A stretch of 64,000 nucleotides of DNA from Mesorhizobium sp. M1E.F.Ca.ET.045.02.1.1 (GCF_003952485.1 NZ_CP034447.1:5284501-5348500), one strand, 5' to 3'; positions 1-12,181 are shown, counted from the first letter of the stretch. The notes: generated by a model not told the origin, from the letters alone. A program made the numbers and translations.

Positions 1-175
1 GCGTGGCGAGGGTGGCGGCGGCCAGGTCGGCAATTATTCCGGCGGCGGCAACAGCCGCGGCTCGGATTTCGGCCAGTCCGGCCCGAACGAGGGCTTCAGC
101 CGTGGTGGCGGTGGTGGTTCCAGGGGCGGTGGCGGCGGCTCGTCGCGCGAGCTGGATGACGAGATCCCGTTCTAA
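1..175 (+). CDS. ssb: Single-stranded DNA-binding protein, C-terminal fragment
   Basis: Only the 3' end of the gene lies in the window; it reads in frame from base 2 to the TAA at 173-175. The fragment is a Gly/Ser/Arg-rich low-complexity linker that ends in the acidic tail DDEIPF. That tail is the hallmark of bacterial SSB and docks repair and replication partners. The OB-fold that binds ssDNA lies outside the window. Confidence 0.93.
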   Translation, partial: RGEGGGGQVGNYSGGGNSRGSDFGQSGPNEGFSRGGGGGSRGGGGGSSRELDDEIPF

Positions 176-213
176 GCACCGGGATCGCGCGGTGGCTATT
201 TGAGGGGAAAGCG

Positions 214-612
214 ATGTCGCTCGGACCGCTTTTGTCCTCGCCATTTCCCATCCCGTGGCATGCGTTCGCGGCCTTTGCTGCATTGGCAGTCGGCGGCGCC
301 CAACTGGCGCTGCCGAAAGGCACGCCGCGCCACCGTGCGATGGGCTATGTCTGGGTGGCGCTGATGCTGGTCATCGCCATCTCGAGCTTCTGGATCCAGC
401 AGATCCGGCTCATCGGACCGTTCAGCCCGATCCACATCCTGTCGATCCTGGTGCTGGTCACCGCGCCGCTGGCGGTGTGGTATGCGCATACGCATCGCGT
501 CGCCGCCCATCGTGGCGCCATGATCAAACTCTATGTCTTCGCCCTGGTCGGCGCCGGCATCTTCACGCTGCTGCCGGGCCGCATCATGCATACGGTCGTG
601 TTCGGCCAGTAG
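214..612 (+). CDS. DUF2306-type small membrane protein
   Basis: A 132-aa protein with about four hydrophobic segments (near residues 15-32, 45-65, 73-90 and 106-125) and a short basic loop carrying HTHR and HR. Size and layout fit the DUF2306 family of integral membrane proteins of unknown function. The ATG follows a good ribosome site (GAGGGGAAAG). It lies 22 bp before the OsmC-like gene, so the two may be cotranscribed. No function can be read from the sequence. Confidence 0.7.
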   Translation: MSLGPLLSSPFPIPWHAFAAFAALAVGGAQLALPKGTPRHRAMGYVWVALMLVIAISSFWIQQIRLIGPFSPIHILSILVLVTAPLAVWYAHTHRVAAHRGAMIKLYVFALVGAGIFTLLPGRIMHTVVFGQ

Positions 613-634
613 GGCAATATTTTCGAGGAAAGTC

Positions 635-1060
635 ATGAAAGTACGCGTCAAATGGGTCGAGGAACGCACCTTTGTCGGCGAGTCCGGCAGCGGTCACAAA
701 GTGGTGCTGGGCACGGCGCACGGGCCGGAAGGCCGAACGCCGGGGCCAAGCCCGATGGAATTGGTGCTGATCGGCACCGGCGGCTGCTCGGCCTATGACG
801 TCGTCCACATCCTCGAGAAGGGCCGCGAGGCGGTCGAGGACTGTGTGGTCGAGCTCGACGCCGACCGTGCCGAAACCGAGCCGCGCGTCTTCACCCGCAT
901 CCACATGCATTTCATCGTCAAGGGCCGCGCGCTGTCGCGCGACAAGGTCAAACGGGCGATCGACCTTTCGATCGAGAAATACTGCTCGGCCACGGCGATG
1001 ATGGCCAAGACCGCGACCGTCACGCATGATTTCGAGGTCGTTGATACGGCGGTGAAATAG
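635..1060 (+). CDS. OsmC family protein (YhfA-like)
   Basis: A 141-aa protein of the OsmC/Ohr fold, which uses paired cysteines in peroxide or thiol chemistry. The two expected cysteines are visible, in GTGGCSAYD near residue 50 and in KYCSATAMM near residue 114. The overall pattern is closer to the YhfA branch than to organic hydroperoxide resistance Ohr. The start at 635 was chosen because GAGGAAA lies just upstream and the reading frame before it is low quality. The TAG stop abuts the heptamer repeat array. Confidence 0.82.
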
Positions 1061-1160
<100 letters not shown>

Positions 1161-1167
1161 ATGCTGC

Positions 1168-1797
1168 TCAAGAGGCCATCAGCGCCCTGACGCCGTCAGC
1201 CACGAACTGCACGGCGAGCGCCGCCAGGATGACGCCGAGCAGCCTGGTCAGGATCGAGCGGCCGGTCTGGCCGAGGATGCGGTCGATGCGTTCGGCCAGC
1301 ACGAACACCAGAAAGGTGAGCACAAGACAGATCGCGATGATGCCGACCAGCGCCGTCTGCGCCGCGAAACCCTCGAAGTGTCCCGACAGCAGAACGGTCG
1401 CCGAGATCGCGCCGGGGCCGGCGATCAGCGGGATCGCCAGCGGGAAAGCGGCGATATTGTGGATCATGTCCTTGGTGATGGCGACGTCGCCGATCTTCTC
1501 CTTGCGGTCCTGACGGCGCTCGAACACCATTTCGAAGGCGATGAAGAACAGCAGGAAGCCGCCGGCGACGCGGAAGGCCGGCAGCGTGATGCCGAACACC
1601 GACAGGATCGAGGCGCCTGCGACGGCGAACAGCGCCATCACCAGGAAGCCGATCACCGACGCGCGGACGGAAACCTGCTGACGCTCCTCGCGGTTCATGC
1701 CGCGCGTCACGGCGAGAAAAAGCGGCGCCAGCCCCGGCGGGTCGATGGTCACCAGTATGGTGACGAAGGCGTTGAACAGGCTGTCGAAGCTCGGCAT
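1168..1797 (-). CDS. MarC family integral membrane protein
   Basis: A 209-aa polytopic membrane protein with about six hydrophobic helices. The N-terminal stretch [17 protein letters not shown] and the mid-protein motif [15 protein letters not shown] are the two related half-repeats typical of the MarC/UPF0056 family (named NAAT after one archaeal amino-acid transporter). The true substrate of most members is unknown. It stands alone, convergent with the OsmC-like gene. Confidence 0.88.
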
Positions 1798-1889
1798 CGC
1801 TGGTCCCCTCCCGCCGGGCGAAGCCCAAGCGCTTCAATTGGTAGAGCAAAGCCGGGGCGCTGGAAACAGGCGGAAGGGAAATCAGCCGG

Positions 1890-2267
1890 CTATTCGGCTT
1901 TGCCGCAATAGGCCTCCAGGCGGTAGCCGTCAGGGTCGATGACGAACGCCGCGTAGTAGTTATCGCCATAGGCCGCGCGGAGCCCGGGCTGGCCATTGTC
2001 CTTGCCGCCCGCTCGCAGCGCTGCTGCATGGAACGCATCGACGCCGGCGCGTGTCGGTGCCGAAAAGCAGAAGTGCAGGCCCGAGTCCGTGTCTGCCGGC
2101 ACCGGCCGGCCGGCGTCGTTGACCCAGAGCTGGACAACTTCAGCGCCGTAGCCGAGCGAGCCGGGGGACTGGCTGAGGCAAGAATAGCCGAGCGGCTGCA
2201 GCGCGGCGTCGTAGAAGCGTTTCGAGGCATCGGCGTCGCGGACACCGATCGAGACATGGTCGAGCAT
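1890..2267 (-). CDS. VOC family (glyoxalase/dioxygenase-like) protein
   Basis: A 125-aa single VOC domain that begins LDHVSIGVRDADASKRFY and ends DPDGYRLEAYC, giving the expected His near the start and Glu near the end of the fold. Typical relatives bind a divalent metal, but the substrate cannot be predicted. The start at 2267 is favoured over the ATG at 2279 because GGAG sits 7 bases before it; this site lies inside the longer reading frame. It is followed by marC on the same strand. Confidence 0.8.
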   Translation of the reverse strand: MLDHVSIGVRDADASKRFYDAALQPLGYSCLSQSPGSLGYGAEVVQLWVNDAGRPVPADTDSGLHFCFSAPTRAGVDAFHAAALRAGGKDNGQPGLRAAYGDNYYAAFVIDPDGYRLEAYCGKAE

Positions 2268-2299
2268 TGTTTTCTCCATGATTACAGGCGGTTGATGGC

Positions 2300-2830
2300 T
2301 CAGGTTGGAGTCGATCGGCGGGCCAGAAACTCCACCTCGATGCGCCAGGTCGCGCCGCCGTCATGCGAGCGCTCGCCCAGCCAACGGAACGAATTTTCTG
2401 TGATGCGCGAAAAGCTCCAGCGCACCGATGCACCGGTGCCATCGGCGCCGACCTGCACGATCGTGTCGCTTTCGGCGCGAGCGAGCTGACGGCTGTAATA
2501 CTGGTTGCGCGGATCGCTCCAGAAAATGTGCCAGGCGTCGATGCCAAGGTCGTAGACGCGCAGCGTCGTGCCATAGAAGGTCCACGGCCCAAGCGACGGC
2601 GAAGGACCGGCATCCCGCGCGGGCAGGATCCAGACGTCCTGAACCGCTTTGCCTTCCAGGACCCAGCCGAAATGCACCTCGCCGCGCCCGGCAAGCTTGG
2701 TGCCGTCCTCCAAAATGCGCGTGGCGTCGAAGGTCCAGGCGCCGATGAAGCGGCCGTAGAGTTTCAGCTTTTCGGCAAGATCCGGATTGGGCCCGTCGCT
2801 GTGCAGGGCTTCGGCAAAAGGATCGGTCAT
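2300..2830 (-). CDS. Conserved protein of unknown function, beta-rich
   Basis: A 176-aa soluble protein with no signal peptide. It is rich in Trp and Tyr, with repeated strand-like segments (GAWTFDATRI, GWVLEGKAVQDVW, WRIEVEFLARR). The pattern resembles calycin-like or DUF1579-like ligand-binding barrels, but I do not recognise a specific family. The start MTDPFAEAL at 2830 was chosen because upstream codons look non-coding. It is divergent from the AraC regulator, which may control it. Confidence 0.68.
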   Translation of the reverse strand: MTDPFAEALHSDGPNPDLAEKLKLYGRFIGAWTFDATRILEDGTKLAGRGEVHFGWVLEGKAVQDVWILPARDAGPSPSLGPWTFYGTTLRVYDLGIDAWHIFWSDPRNQYYSRQLARAESDTIVQVGADGTGASVRWSFSRITENSFRWLGERSHDGGATWRIEVEFLARRSTPT

Positions 2831-2914
2831 GGCTGCTGCCTCGTTTGTCAGGAGAGGACCAGCAATAGGGGCCGGCAGGGTTCTGCGCTTGGGAAAAATT
2901 GCTATCTTTCGGTA

Positions 2915-3748
2915 ATGGCGACGACTGACAAAAACCTCGGCTCTGGGCCCGGCTGGCAGGTGTGCGACGTGATCTGCACGGCACGCGCCGGCGACAGGCC
3001 GTTCGAGGAACAGCATCGCAGTTTCTGCCTCGCCGCTGTGACCAGTGGCACCTTCCGCTATCGCACGCGCCAGGGCACGGCGATGCTTGCTCCCGGCGCC
3101 ATCCTGCTCGGCAATCCCGGCGCCTGCTACGAATGCGGCCACGAGCATGGCGCGGGCGACCGCTGCCTCTCCTTCCATTTTTCTCCGACGTATATGGAGC
3201 GCGTCGTCGCCGACGTGCCGGGCGCGGAGCGGCTTGGCTTCGACGGTCCAAGCCTGCCGCCCTTGACGGCGCTGGCATCATTGCTGGCGCAAGCGGAGGC
3301 TGCGCGGGAAACGGGCGATGCCGAGGCATTCGAAGAGCTCGGGCTCAACATTGCCGGCGCCGTGGTCGCGGCTGCAGCCGGCTCTCCCAAGGTCGCGCCG
3401 ACACCCAGCCGGCGCGACCAGAAACGCGTTGCCGAGGCGGTGCGCCTGATCGAGCTCAACGCCGACCGGCCGCTCTCGCTCACCGAACTTGCCGACGGCA
3501 CTGCGACCAGCCCGTATCATTTCCTGCGCACGTTCCGGCATGTGGCCGGCATGACGCCCTACCAGTTCCTGCTGCGGACCAGGCTGCACCGCGCCGCGGT
3601 GCAATTGCGCGCGTCGGACGAGGCGATCTCGACGATCGCTTTGGATGCCGGCTTCAACGATCTGTCGACCTTCAACCGCCGGTTCAAGCGCGAGATGGGC
3701 GAGGCTCCCGGCGCCTATCGCGCCCGCCGTTCCAGCCGACCGGGTTGA
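2915..3748 (+). CDS. AraC family transcriptional regulator
   Basis: A 277-aa regulator. An N-terminal cupin-like sensor (about residues 15-120, with a CYECGHEH cysteine/histidine cluster near residue 70) is followed by a C-terminal AraC DNA-binding domain with two helix-turn-helix units (about 170-270). The second unit includes STIALDAGFNDLSTFNRRFK, a close match to the family signature. The Cys/His-rich cluster might bind metal or an oxidised ligand. It is divergent from the unknown gene at 2300-2830, a plausible target. Confidence 0.87.
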   Translation: MATTDKNLGSGPGWQVCDVICTARAGDRPFEEQHRSFCLAAVTSGTFRYRTRQGTAMLAPGAILLGNPGACYECGHEHGAGDRCLSFHFSPTYMERVVADVPGAERLGFDGPSLPPLTALASLLAQAEAARETGDAEAFEELGLNIAGAVVAAAAGSPKVAPTPSRRDQKRVAEAVRLIELNADRPLSLTELADGTATSPYHFLRTFRHVAGMTPYQFLLRTRLHRAAVQLRASDEAISTIALDAGFNDLSTFNRRFKREMGEAPGAYRARRSSRPG

Positions 3749-3784
3749 CGGCGATAGGTGTAACGATGGGTTCGCGTGGGCTTA

Positions 3785-5518
3785 TCATTGCGCTTCGTCC
3801 TGCTGTTGAGTTTGTCCCGGGCCAAGCGATTTGATGGCGGCGTCGACGCTTTGGAATATCCGCTGCGTGCCGACCAGGTCGGCGACCCCGAACCGTCTCA
3901 GCGCCTCCTGGGCGCGGAGCGATTCCATGCGCGCGACGGCAAAGACGGCGCCTTTGTCGCGGCAATGGCGGATGACGTCGATCAGCGCCTGGGCGGCGGT
4001 GTAGTCGATCTCGACGATGTTGCTGGCCTCCAGCACCACTAATTTCACCTCATCGCTTCTGGCGTCGACCAGATCGCGCAGGCCGCGCTTGAAACGGTCT
4101 GCGTTGACGAAAGAAAGCGGCGCCTGGAATGCAGCCACCAGCACGCCGGGACGCTGCTCACCCGCGCTGGGACCGCTTGGCGGCCACCAGACCGACGTGC
4201 CCGGCACCTGCGCCAGCTCAATTGGCTCAGTGCGCGTGGAGCCCCAGATGCCGTGCAGCAGCGACAGGCCGATGCCGATCGCCACGCCGGTCTCGATCGG
4301 CAGGACGACGATCGCGACCATGGTGATCAGGATCAGCGCGAACTCGAACGGCGCTTGGCGATAGACGGCGGCGAACACCTGCCAGCGTAGGATATGCTGG
4401 GCGACGAACATCAGCACGCCGGCAAGGGCTGCCTGCGGCACGTTGGCAAGCAGGCTTCCGCCAAAGGTGCTGAGCGCCAGCACGATGGTCGCGGCAATCA
4501 GGCCGGACAGCTGCGAGCGACCTCCGGTCTGGGCGGCGATGGCCGTGCGCGGAGGACTGGAGTTGACGGCAAAGGCACCGAACAGGCCGGCCACAATGCT
4601 GCCCGCGCCAACGCCGACAAAGTCACGGTTGACATCGGGCGCTTCGCCATCCTGCGGCGCGAAGGATCGGCTGGTGGCCGCCGTCTGCACCATGACGACG
4701 ATGGCGATCAGCAGCGCGAGCGGGACAAGGGCCTGCGCATCCCGGAAGTCGACGGTCGGCATTTCGGGCGTCGGCAACCTGTTCGGCAAGGCGCCGAGCA
4801 CTTCGACGCCCCGGTTCTGCAAATCGAAGATAGTGACGGCGAGTGTGGCCAGCATCATCCCGATCAGGGCCGCGGGGATGCGGGCGCTGATGCGCGCGGC
4901 AATGAAAACGATCGCAAACACGCCGAGCCCGAGCGCCAGGCTCCACGGATTGGCGAGGCGGAGATTGGCGGCGATATCGCCGATGCGCCGCAGCGTCTCG
5001 CCGGTTTCCGGCGGCAGGCCGAGGAGTCCGGGCAATTGCGAGACGATGATATGGACGGAAATGCCGGCGAGAAAACCGGTCGTCACCGGCACCGAAAGGA
5101 GATCGGCGATCCAACCAAGACGGAAGATGCCGCTGAACGCCACCAGTAGCCCGACCATCAGCGCCAGCATGGCCGCCAGCGCCAGATAATGCGGCGAGCC
5201 GGATGCCGCGATCAGTGCGAGGCCGCCGGCGAAAAGCGGCGTGATCGTCGAATCCGCCCCGACCGAAAGATGGCGATTGGCGCCGAAGAACGCAAAGGCC
5301 ACGGATCCGGCGACGAAGGCGAAGAACCCGATCCCCGGCTGGAAGCCTCCGAGCCTGGCCGTCGCCATCTGTTCGGGAATGGCGATCGCCGCCAGCGTGA
5401 AACCGGCGGCCAGGTCGCCGTTGAGGTCCTTTGCCGTCCAGCCGCTGAGCGCCCGCAGAGGCAGCCATGAGATCCAATTCATTGCATTTGCAGTTTCCGC
5501 CCGAGGGTGACGATCCAT
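3785..5518 (-). CDS. SulP family anion transporter with STAS domain
   Basis: A protein of about 577 aa with a membrane domain of roughly 10-14 helices (residues about 10-410) and a C-terminal cytoplasmic STAS domain (about 450-565). It carries the SulP core features: IPEQMATARLGG near the N terminus and NSSPPRTAIAAQTGGRSQLSG in the middle. Relatives carry sulfate, bicarbonate or other anions. Candidate starts are 5560, 5518 and 5482; 5518 has an AAGG ribosome site at suitable distance. It is divergent from gyrA. Confidence 0.87.
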   Translation of the reverse strand: MDRHPRAETANAMNWISWLPLRALSGWTAKDLNGDLAAGFTLAAIAIPEQMATARLGGFQPGIGFFAFVAGSVAFAFFGANRHLSVGADSTITPLFAGGLALIAASGSPHYLALAAMLALMVGLLVAFSGIFRLGWIADLLSVPVTTGFLAGISVHIIVSQLPGLLGLPPETGETLRRIGDIAANLRLANPWSLALGLGVFAIVFIAARISARIPAALIGMMLATLAVTIFDLQNRGVEVLGALPNRLPTPEMPTVDFRDAQALVPLALLIAIVVMVQTAATSRSFAPQDGEAPDVNRDFVGVGAGSIVAGLFGAFAVNSSPPRTAIAAQTGGRSQLSGLIAATIVLALSTFGGSLLANVPQAALAGVLMFVAQHILRWQVFAAVYRQAPFEFALILITMVAIVVLPIETGVAIGIGLSLLHGIWGSTRTEPIELAQVPGTSVWWPPSGPSAGEQRPGVLVAAFQAPLSFVNADRFKRGLRDLVDARSDEVKLVVLEASNIVEIDYTAAQALIDVIRHCRDKGAVFAVARMESLRAQEALRRFGVADLVGTQRIFQSVDAAIKSLGPGQTQQQDEAQ

Positions 5519-5628
5519 GGCCGACCTTGCCCCTGTGGCGGCGAAATCGACCTTGGCCATATCGTCGCAATCAACGGTATCCTTTTGAAATTACCACCAA
5601 AATTGTCTCTGGAAAAGTGTCGCCGCCA

Positions 5629-5656
5629 TTGGAGTTTCAGCCCGGCATCCTATATA
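5629..5656 (+). promoter_or_regulatory. Candidate gyrA promoter
   Basis: TTGGAG at 5629-5634 and TATATA at 5651-5656 are separated by 16 bp, and 36 bp lie between the -10 box and the gyrA start codon. This is a sigma-70-like arrangement in the divergent region between the SulP gene and gyrA. The assignment is from sequence only. Confidence 0.4.
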
Positions 5657-5692
5657 AGCGGTGAGTGATTCCCGACAGGATTGTGACCTGAT

Positions 5693-8488
<2,796 letters not shown>

Positions 8489-8504
8489 GCTTTTGGCTAC
8501 GCGC

Positions 8505-8525
8505 CACCGGCCCGTGGGGCCGGTG
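8505..8525 (+). terminator. Hairpin downstream of gyrA
   Basis: A perfect 9-bp GC-rich stem (CACCGGCCC / GGGCCGGTG) with a 3-base loop begins 16 bp after the gyrA stop. No T-run follows, so termination may need help. It lies between convergent gyrA and the small gene at 8542-8694 and could serve both. Confidence 0.6.
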
Positions 8526-8541
8526 CGATCATGGCTGGAAA

Positions 8542-8694
8542 TCAGAAGCGGCGGTAAACGTTACGGGCGACGAACCCATCGAGACGCTTGGTGTTGGCCT
8601 TGACGCGCACCCGCGCGGCTTCCTGATGCAGCCCGAATGCGGTTGCGATCAGCATCCCGATAGTCATTGCGGTGGCAAGCATGTAGATCAGCAT
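8542..8694 (-). CDS. Small membrane protein, 50 aa
   Basis: A 50-aa protein with a single N-terminal membrane helix (residues 1-20, MLIYMLATAMTIGMLIATAF) followed by a strongly basic soluble tail that ends VYRRF. A good ribosome site (AGGAG) lies 8 bases before the ATG. The hydrophobic helix with a positively charged tail looks like a real inner-membrane peptide with the tail in the cytoplasm. I do not recognise a named family. It is convergent with gyrA. Confidence 0.65.
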   Translation of the reverse strand: MLIYMLATAMTIGMLIATAFGLHQEAARVRVKANTKRLDGFVARNVYRRF

Positions 8695-8762
8695 TTTCGT
8701 GTTCTCCTGCTCTTGTAACGATAAGATGGTGTTTTGGTTTCATCTCCTGAAGCGGCAACCTA

Positions 8763-8831
8763 GTGAACGCTGCGTGAAGCGTTCGTGATCGTCGCATTCA
8801 TCTGTCGTTCACGTCCGTGAAAAGGTTCACG
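8763..8831. promoter_or_regulatory. Cluster of TTCACG/CGTGAA dyads upstream of coaD
   Basis: The space between the small gene and coaD holds two nearby dyads: GAACGCT/AGCGTTC (8765-8784, 6-bp gap) and CGTGAA/TTCACG (8816-8831, 4-bp gap). An extra CGTTCACG lies at 8806-8813 and another CGTGAA at 8773-8778. Repetition of one half-site suggests a regulator binding region for one or both divergent genes. The protein that binds is unknown. Confidence 0.4.
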
Positions 8832-8885
8832 ACCGGCACATCAATGGGATTTGCCTTTGTTTGAGAGGCTCGCTAGAAGCCTGCC

Positions 8886-9386
8886 ATGACCGTACGCACC
8901 GCCCTTTACGCAGGCTCCTTCGACCCGCTGACCAACGGCCATCTCGACGTCTTGAAGGCGTCGCTTGCCGTGGCCGACACCGTCTACGCGGCGATCGGCG
9001 TCCACCCAGGCAAGGCGCCGCTGTTTTCCTTCGACGAACGCGTGGCGCTGATCGAGGCCGCGACCAAGGCGGAGTTCGGCCGCGATAGCGCCCGCATCAA
9101 GGTGGTTGCCTTCGATGGTCTGGTCGTCGACGCCACCAGGAAGCATGGCGCCTCGATCATCATCCGCGGTCTGCGCGACGGCACCGATCTCGACTACGAG
9201 ATGCAGATGGCCGGCATGAACGAGACGATGGCGCCGGACCTGCAGACGGTTTTCCTGCCGGCGAGCCCCTCGGTGCGCACCATTACCGCCACACTTGTCC
9301 GCCAGATTGCGTCGATGGGCGGCGACATCCGCCCGTTCGTGCCGGCGGCCGTCGCCGGCGCGCTCACCGCCAAATTCGCGAAATAG
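8886..9386 (+). CDS. coaD: Phosphopantetheine adenylyltransferase
   Basis: A 166-aa cytoplasmic nucleotidyltransferase that makes dephospho-CoA from 4'-phosphopantetheine and ATP, the penultimate step of CoA synthesis. The N-terminal [13 protein letters not shown] contains the T/HxGH nucleotide-binding motif, and the C-terminal half has [19 protein letters not shown] in place of the common ISSTxVR. The length is normal for CoaD. It is followed by a palindromic repeat and two cyclophilin genes. Confidence 0.96.
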   Translation: MTVRTALYAGSFDPLTNGHLDVLKASLAVADTVYAAIGVHPGKAPLFSFDERVALIEAATKAEFGRDSARIKVVAFDGLVVDATRKHGASIIIRGLRDGTDLDYEMQMAGMNETMAPDLQTVFLPASPSVRTITATLVRQIASMGGDIRPFVPAAVAGALTAKFAK

Positions 9387-9387
9387 C

Positions 9388-9432
9388 GCATGTCGCCCAA
9401 AAGTGGATTCCGGTTTTGGGTCAACGACATGC
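9388..9432. repeat. Palindromic intergenic repeat, copy 1
   Basis: A 45-bp imperfect palindrome begins GCATGTCGCCCAAAAGTGG and ends TTGGGTCAACGACATGC, centred on a CCGGTTTTGG-type core. It starts 2 bp after the coaD stop codon. A second copy with the same ends and core lies at 35992-36036. Such elements are common between genes in rhizobia; in RNA it would fold into a hairpin and may act as a terminator or mRNA stabiliser. Confidence 0.85.
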
Positions 9433-9460
9433 ACCCAAACAAAGACTTTCGGAGAACACC

Positions 9461-10051
9461 ATGAAGCTGAAGAAGCTCGCTTCGTTCCTTGTCGTGCTTG
9501 CCGGCCTTTTCGCCGCATCCCTGCCGGCCTTGGCCGCCGACAAGGAAAATACCATGATCATCACGCTGAAGGACGGCGACGTGACTATCGCGCTGCGTCC
9601 GGATATCGCGCCCAAGCATGTCGCGCAGATCAAGAAGCTGGTGCGCGAGGGCGCCTATGACAACGTCGCCTTCCACCGCGTCATCGACGGCTTCATGGCG
9701 CAGACCGGCGACGTCAAGTTCGGCAACATGGAGAAGGGTTTCAACCCCGAGGCCGTCGGCACCGGCGGTTCCGATCTTCCCGACCTGCCGGCCGAGTTCT
9801 CCCAGACCGAACAATTCACGCGCGGCGTGGTCGGCATGGCCCGCTCGCAGGATCCGAATTCGGCCAATTCCCAGTTCTTCATCATGTTCGCGCCGGCGCC
9901 GAACCTCGACGGCCAGTACACTATCGTCGGCAAGGTGGAGAGCGGCATGGATCTGGTGGACAAGATAAAGAAGGGCGACGAGGCGGACAACGGCACGGTC
10001 ACCGACCCCGATCGCATGATCAAGGTTCGCATCGCTGCCGATGGTAAGTAA
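9461..10051 (+). CDS. Peptidyl-prolyl cis-trans isomerase, cyclophilin type, exported
   Basis: A 196-aa cyclophilin with an N-terminal signal peptide (residues 1-26, ending LPALAA) that sends it to the periplasm. The catalytic core follows, with FHRVIDGFMAQTGD, QFFI and the expected Arg and Phe residues. It catalyses proline isomerisation in exported proteins. The start at 9461 follows CGGAGAA and gives the clean signal peptide. It is paired with a cytoplasmic paralogue 29 bp downstream. Confidence 0.93.
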   Translation: MKLKKLASFLVVLAGLFAASLPALAADKENTMIITLKDGDVTIALRPDIAPKHVAQIKKLVREGAYDNVAFHRVIDGFMAQTGDVKFGNMEKGFNPEAVGTGGSDLPDLPAEFSQTEQFTRGVVGMARSQDPNSANSQFFIMFAPAPNLDGQYTIVGKVESGMDLVDKIKKGDEADNGTVTDPDRMIKVRIAADGK

Positions 10052-10080
10052 CTCACTCAATTTTAAAAGGATTTTCTGAC

Positions 10081-10593
10081 ATGGCTGAGATCAAGGACCG
10101 CGAGAACGCGCTCATCATGGAAACGACGAAGGGCAACGTCGTCATCGAAATGTATCCCGACCTGGCGCCCGGTCACGTCGCCCGCATCAAGGAACTGGCG
10201 CGCGAGGGCGCCTATGACGGCGTGGTGTTCCACCGCGTCATCGACGGCTTCATGGCGCAGACCGGCGACGTCAAATTCGGCAATTCCTCGAAGCCCTCCT
10301 TTGCCCCGTCTCGCGCCGGCATGGGCGGCTCCGACAAGCCGGACCTGAAGGCCGAATTCTCCAACGCCAATCACGGCCGCGGCACCTGCTCGATGGCGCG
10401 CGCGCAGAACCCGAATTCTGCGAACTCGCAGTTCTTCATCTGCTTCGACGACGCCTCCTTCCTCAACCGCCAGTATACGGTATGGGGCCAGGTGATCGAG
10501 GGCATGGAGAATGTCGACAAGATCAAGCGCGGCGAGCCGGTGCAGGACCCCGACAAGATCGTGTCGCTGAAGGTCGCGGCCGACGTCAAGTAA
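10081..10593 (+). CDS. Peptidyl-prolyl cis-trans isomerase, cyclophilin type, cytoplasmic
   Basis: A 170-aa cyclophilin without signal peptide, a close paralogue of the upstream exported enzyme (shared FHRVIDGFMAQTGDVKFGN). It has GTCSMARAQNPNSANSQFFI as the active-site segment. The pair probably arose by tandem duplication, with one copy exported and the other retained in the cytoplasm. Confidence 0.94.
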   Translation: MAEIKDRENALIMETTKGNVVIEMYPDLAPGHVARIKELAREGAYDGVVFHRVIDGFMAQTGDVKFGNSSKPSFAPSRAGMGGSDKPDLKAEFSNANHGRGTCSMARAQNPNSANSQFFICFDDASFLNRQYTVWGQVIEGMENVDKIKRGEPVQDPDKIVSLKVAADVK

Positions 10594-10606
10594 GGGCATA
10601 AAGGTG

Positions 10607-11053
10607 ATGGGCGCAGTCTGGTCGTTGCTCGGCATCCTGTCTGGCGCCTTCATCGCCATCCAGGCGCCGATCAACTCGCAACTGGCGCGCGGCCTCGGCC
10701 TTCCGGTCGCGGCCGCCGCGTTTTCCTTCCTGTCCGGCGCTATCGTGCTCGGCATCATCGCGGTCGCCGTGGTGAGGCTGCAGGGCATTTCGCTCGACTG
10801 GAAGGCGCCGGCGCCGTGGCTGTTCGTTGCCGGCGGCATGCTCGGTGGCTTCTATGTCACGCTCTCCACCATCCTCACGCCGCGCATCGGCGCCGCCGCG
10901 CTGATGGCCTTCCTGGTCGCCGGCCAGCTGATCGCCGGCATGCTGGTCGACCGCGCCGGTTTCCTCGGCGTAGCCGTGCGCGAGATCTCGCTTGGCCGCG
11001 TCGCCGGGGCCGTGTTGCTGCTGGTCGGAGCGCTGCTCATCCGGCTGTTCTGA
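10607..11053 (+). CDS. YdcZ/DUF606 family small transporter
   Basis: A 148-aa protein with about five membrane helices and the start [27 protein letters not shown], which matches the DUF606 (YdcZ) branch of the drug/metabolite transporter superfamily. These half-size members act as dimers; the substrate is unknown. Its TGA stop overlaps the queA ATG by one base (TGATG), so the two are probably translationally coupled. GTG at 10604 is an alternative start. Confidence 0.8.
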   Translation: MGAVWSLLGILSGAFIAIQAPINSQLARGLGLPVAAAAFSFLSGAIVLGIIAVAVVRLQGISLDWKAPAPWLFVAGGMLGGFYVTLSTILTPRIGAAALMAFLVAGQLIAGMLVDRAGFLGVAVREISLGRVAGAVLLLVGALLIRLF

Positions 11054-12138
11054 TGCGCGTCGATCTGTTCGACTTCGAGCTGCCGGAGGCGCGCATCGCG
11101 CTTCGTCCGGCGGAGCCGCGAGACAGCGCCAGGATGCTGGTCGTCAGACCCGGCCAAGGCCTGGACGATCGGATCGTGCGCGATCTGCCGTCGCTGCTTG
11201 AGGACGGCGACGTGCTGGTGTTCAACGACACCAAGGTCATCCCGGCGCAATTGAAAGGCATCCGCAAACGCGGCGAGGCGATGGCGCAGGTCGAGGCCAC
11301 GCTGCATATGCGGGTGGCGCCGGACCGTTGGCGGGCCTTCATGCGGCCCGGAAAGCGCATCGCCGTCGGCGACCGCATCCATTTCGGCCAAGATCAGAAT
11401 TCCTGCTTCCTCGGTCGGCTCGACGCGACCGTGATCGAGAAGGGCGAGGCGGGCGAAGCGCTGCTCGGCTTCGACCTCTCAGGGCCGTTTCTCGACGAGG
11501 CGCTGCACGCCGTCGGCCATATTCCGCTGCCGCCCTACATCGCCTCGAAACGCGACGACGACGAGCGCGACCGCCGCGACTATCAGACCATCTACGCCAG
11601 GGAAGAGGGCGCTGTCGCCGCGCCCACCGCGGGGCTGCATTTCACGCCTGAGCTGTTCACCGCTCTTGACGCCAGGGGTGTCGAGCGCCGCTTCGTCACG
11701 CTTCACGTCGGCGCCGGCACCTTCCTGCCGGTCAAGGCCGACGATACCGCCGATCACAAGATGCATGCGGAAATCGGCTCGGTGAGCCGCGAGACGGCAG
11801 ACGCACTCAATGCGGCAAGGGTGCGGGGAGGGCGGATCGTCGCCGTCGGCACGACGTCGCTGCGCCTCCTGGAAAGCGCCGCGCGCGAAGACGGCAGGAT
11901 CGAGGCCTGGTCGGGGCCGACCGATATCTTCATCACGCCCGGCTACCGTTTCAAGACAGCCGATATGCTGATGACCAATTTCCATCTGCCGCGCTCGACG
12001 CTGTTCATGCTGGTCTCGGCCTTCAGTGGGCTGGAGACGATGCGTTCGGCCTATGCGCATGCCATCGCGAGCCGCTACAGATTCTACTCCTATGGGGACT
12101 CCTGCCTACTTTTCCGGGAGACAAGCGATGGACGCTGA
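11053..12138 (+). CDS. queA: S-adenosylmethionine:tRNA ribosyltransferase-isomerase
   Basis: A 361-aa enzyme that transfers and isomerises the ribosyl part of SAM onto 7-aminomethyl-7-deazaguanine in tRNA to make epoxyqueuosine. Family segments are clear: [40 protein letters not shown] and [12 protein letters not shown]. The length is near the family norm. It overlaps the upstream transporter stop and is followed by tgt, the enzyme for the preceding base-exchange step. Confidence 0.96.
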   Translation: MRVDLFDFELPEARIALRPAEPRDSARMLVVRPGQGLDDRIVRDLPSLLEDGDVLVFNDTKVIPAQLKGIRKRGEAMAQVEATLHMRVAPDRWRAFMRPGKRIAVGDRIHFGQDQNSCFLGRLDATVIEKGEAGEALLGFDLSGPFLDEALHAVGHIPLPPYIASKRDDDERDRRDYQTIYAREEGAVAAPTAGLHFTPELFTALDARGVERRFVTLHVGAGTFLPVKADDTADHKMHAEIGSVSRETADALNAARVRGGRIVAVGTTSLRLLESAAREDGRIEAWSGPTDIFITPGYRFKTADMLMTNFHLPRSTLFMLVSAFSGLETMRSAYAHAIASRYRFYSYGDSCLLFRETSDGR

Positions 12139-12181
12139 TCTCGAAAAACACCAGGCACGCTCGTCCACCACAAGGAATTCG

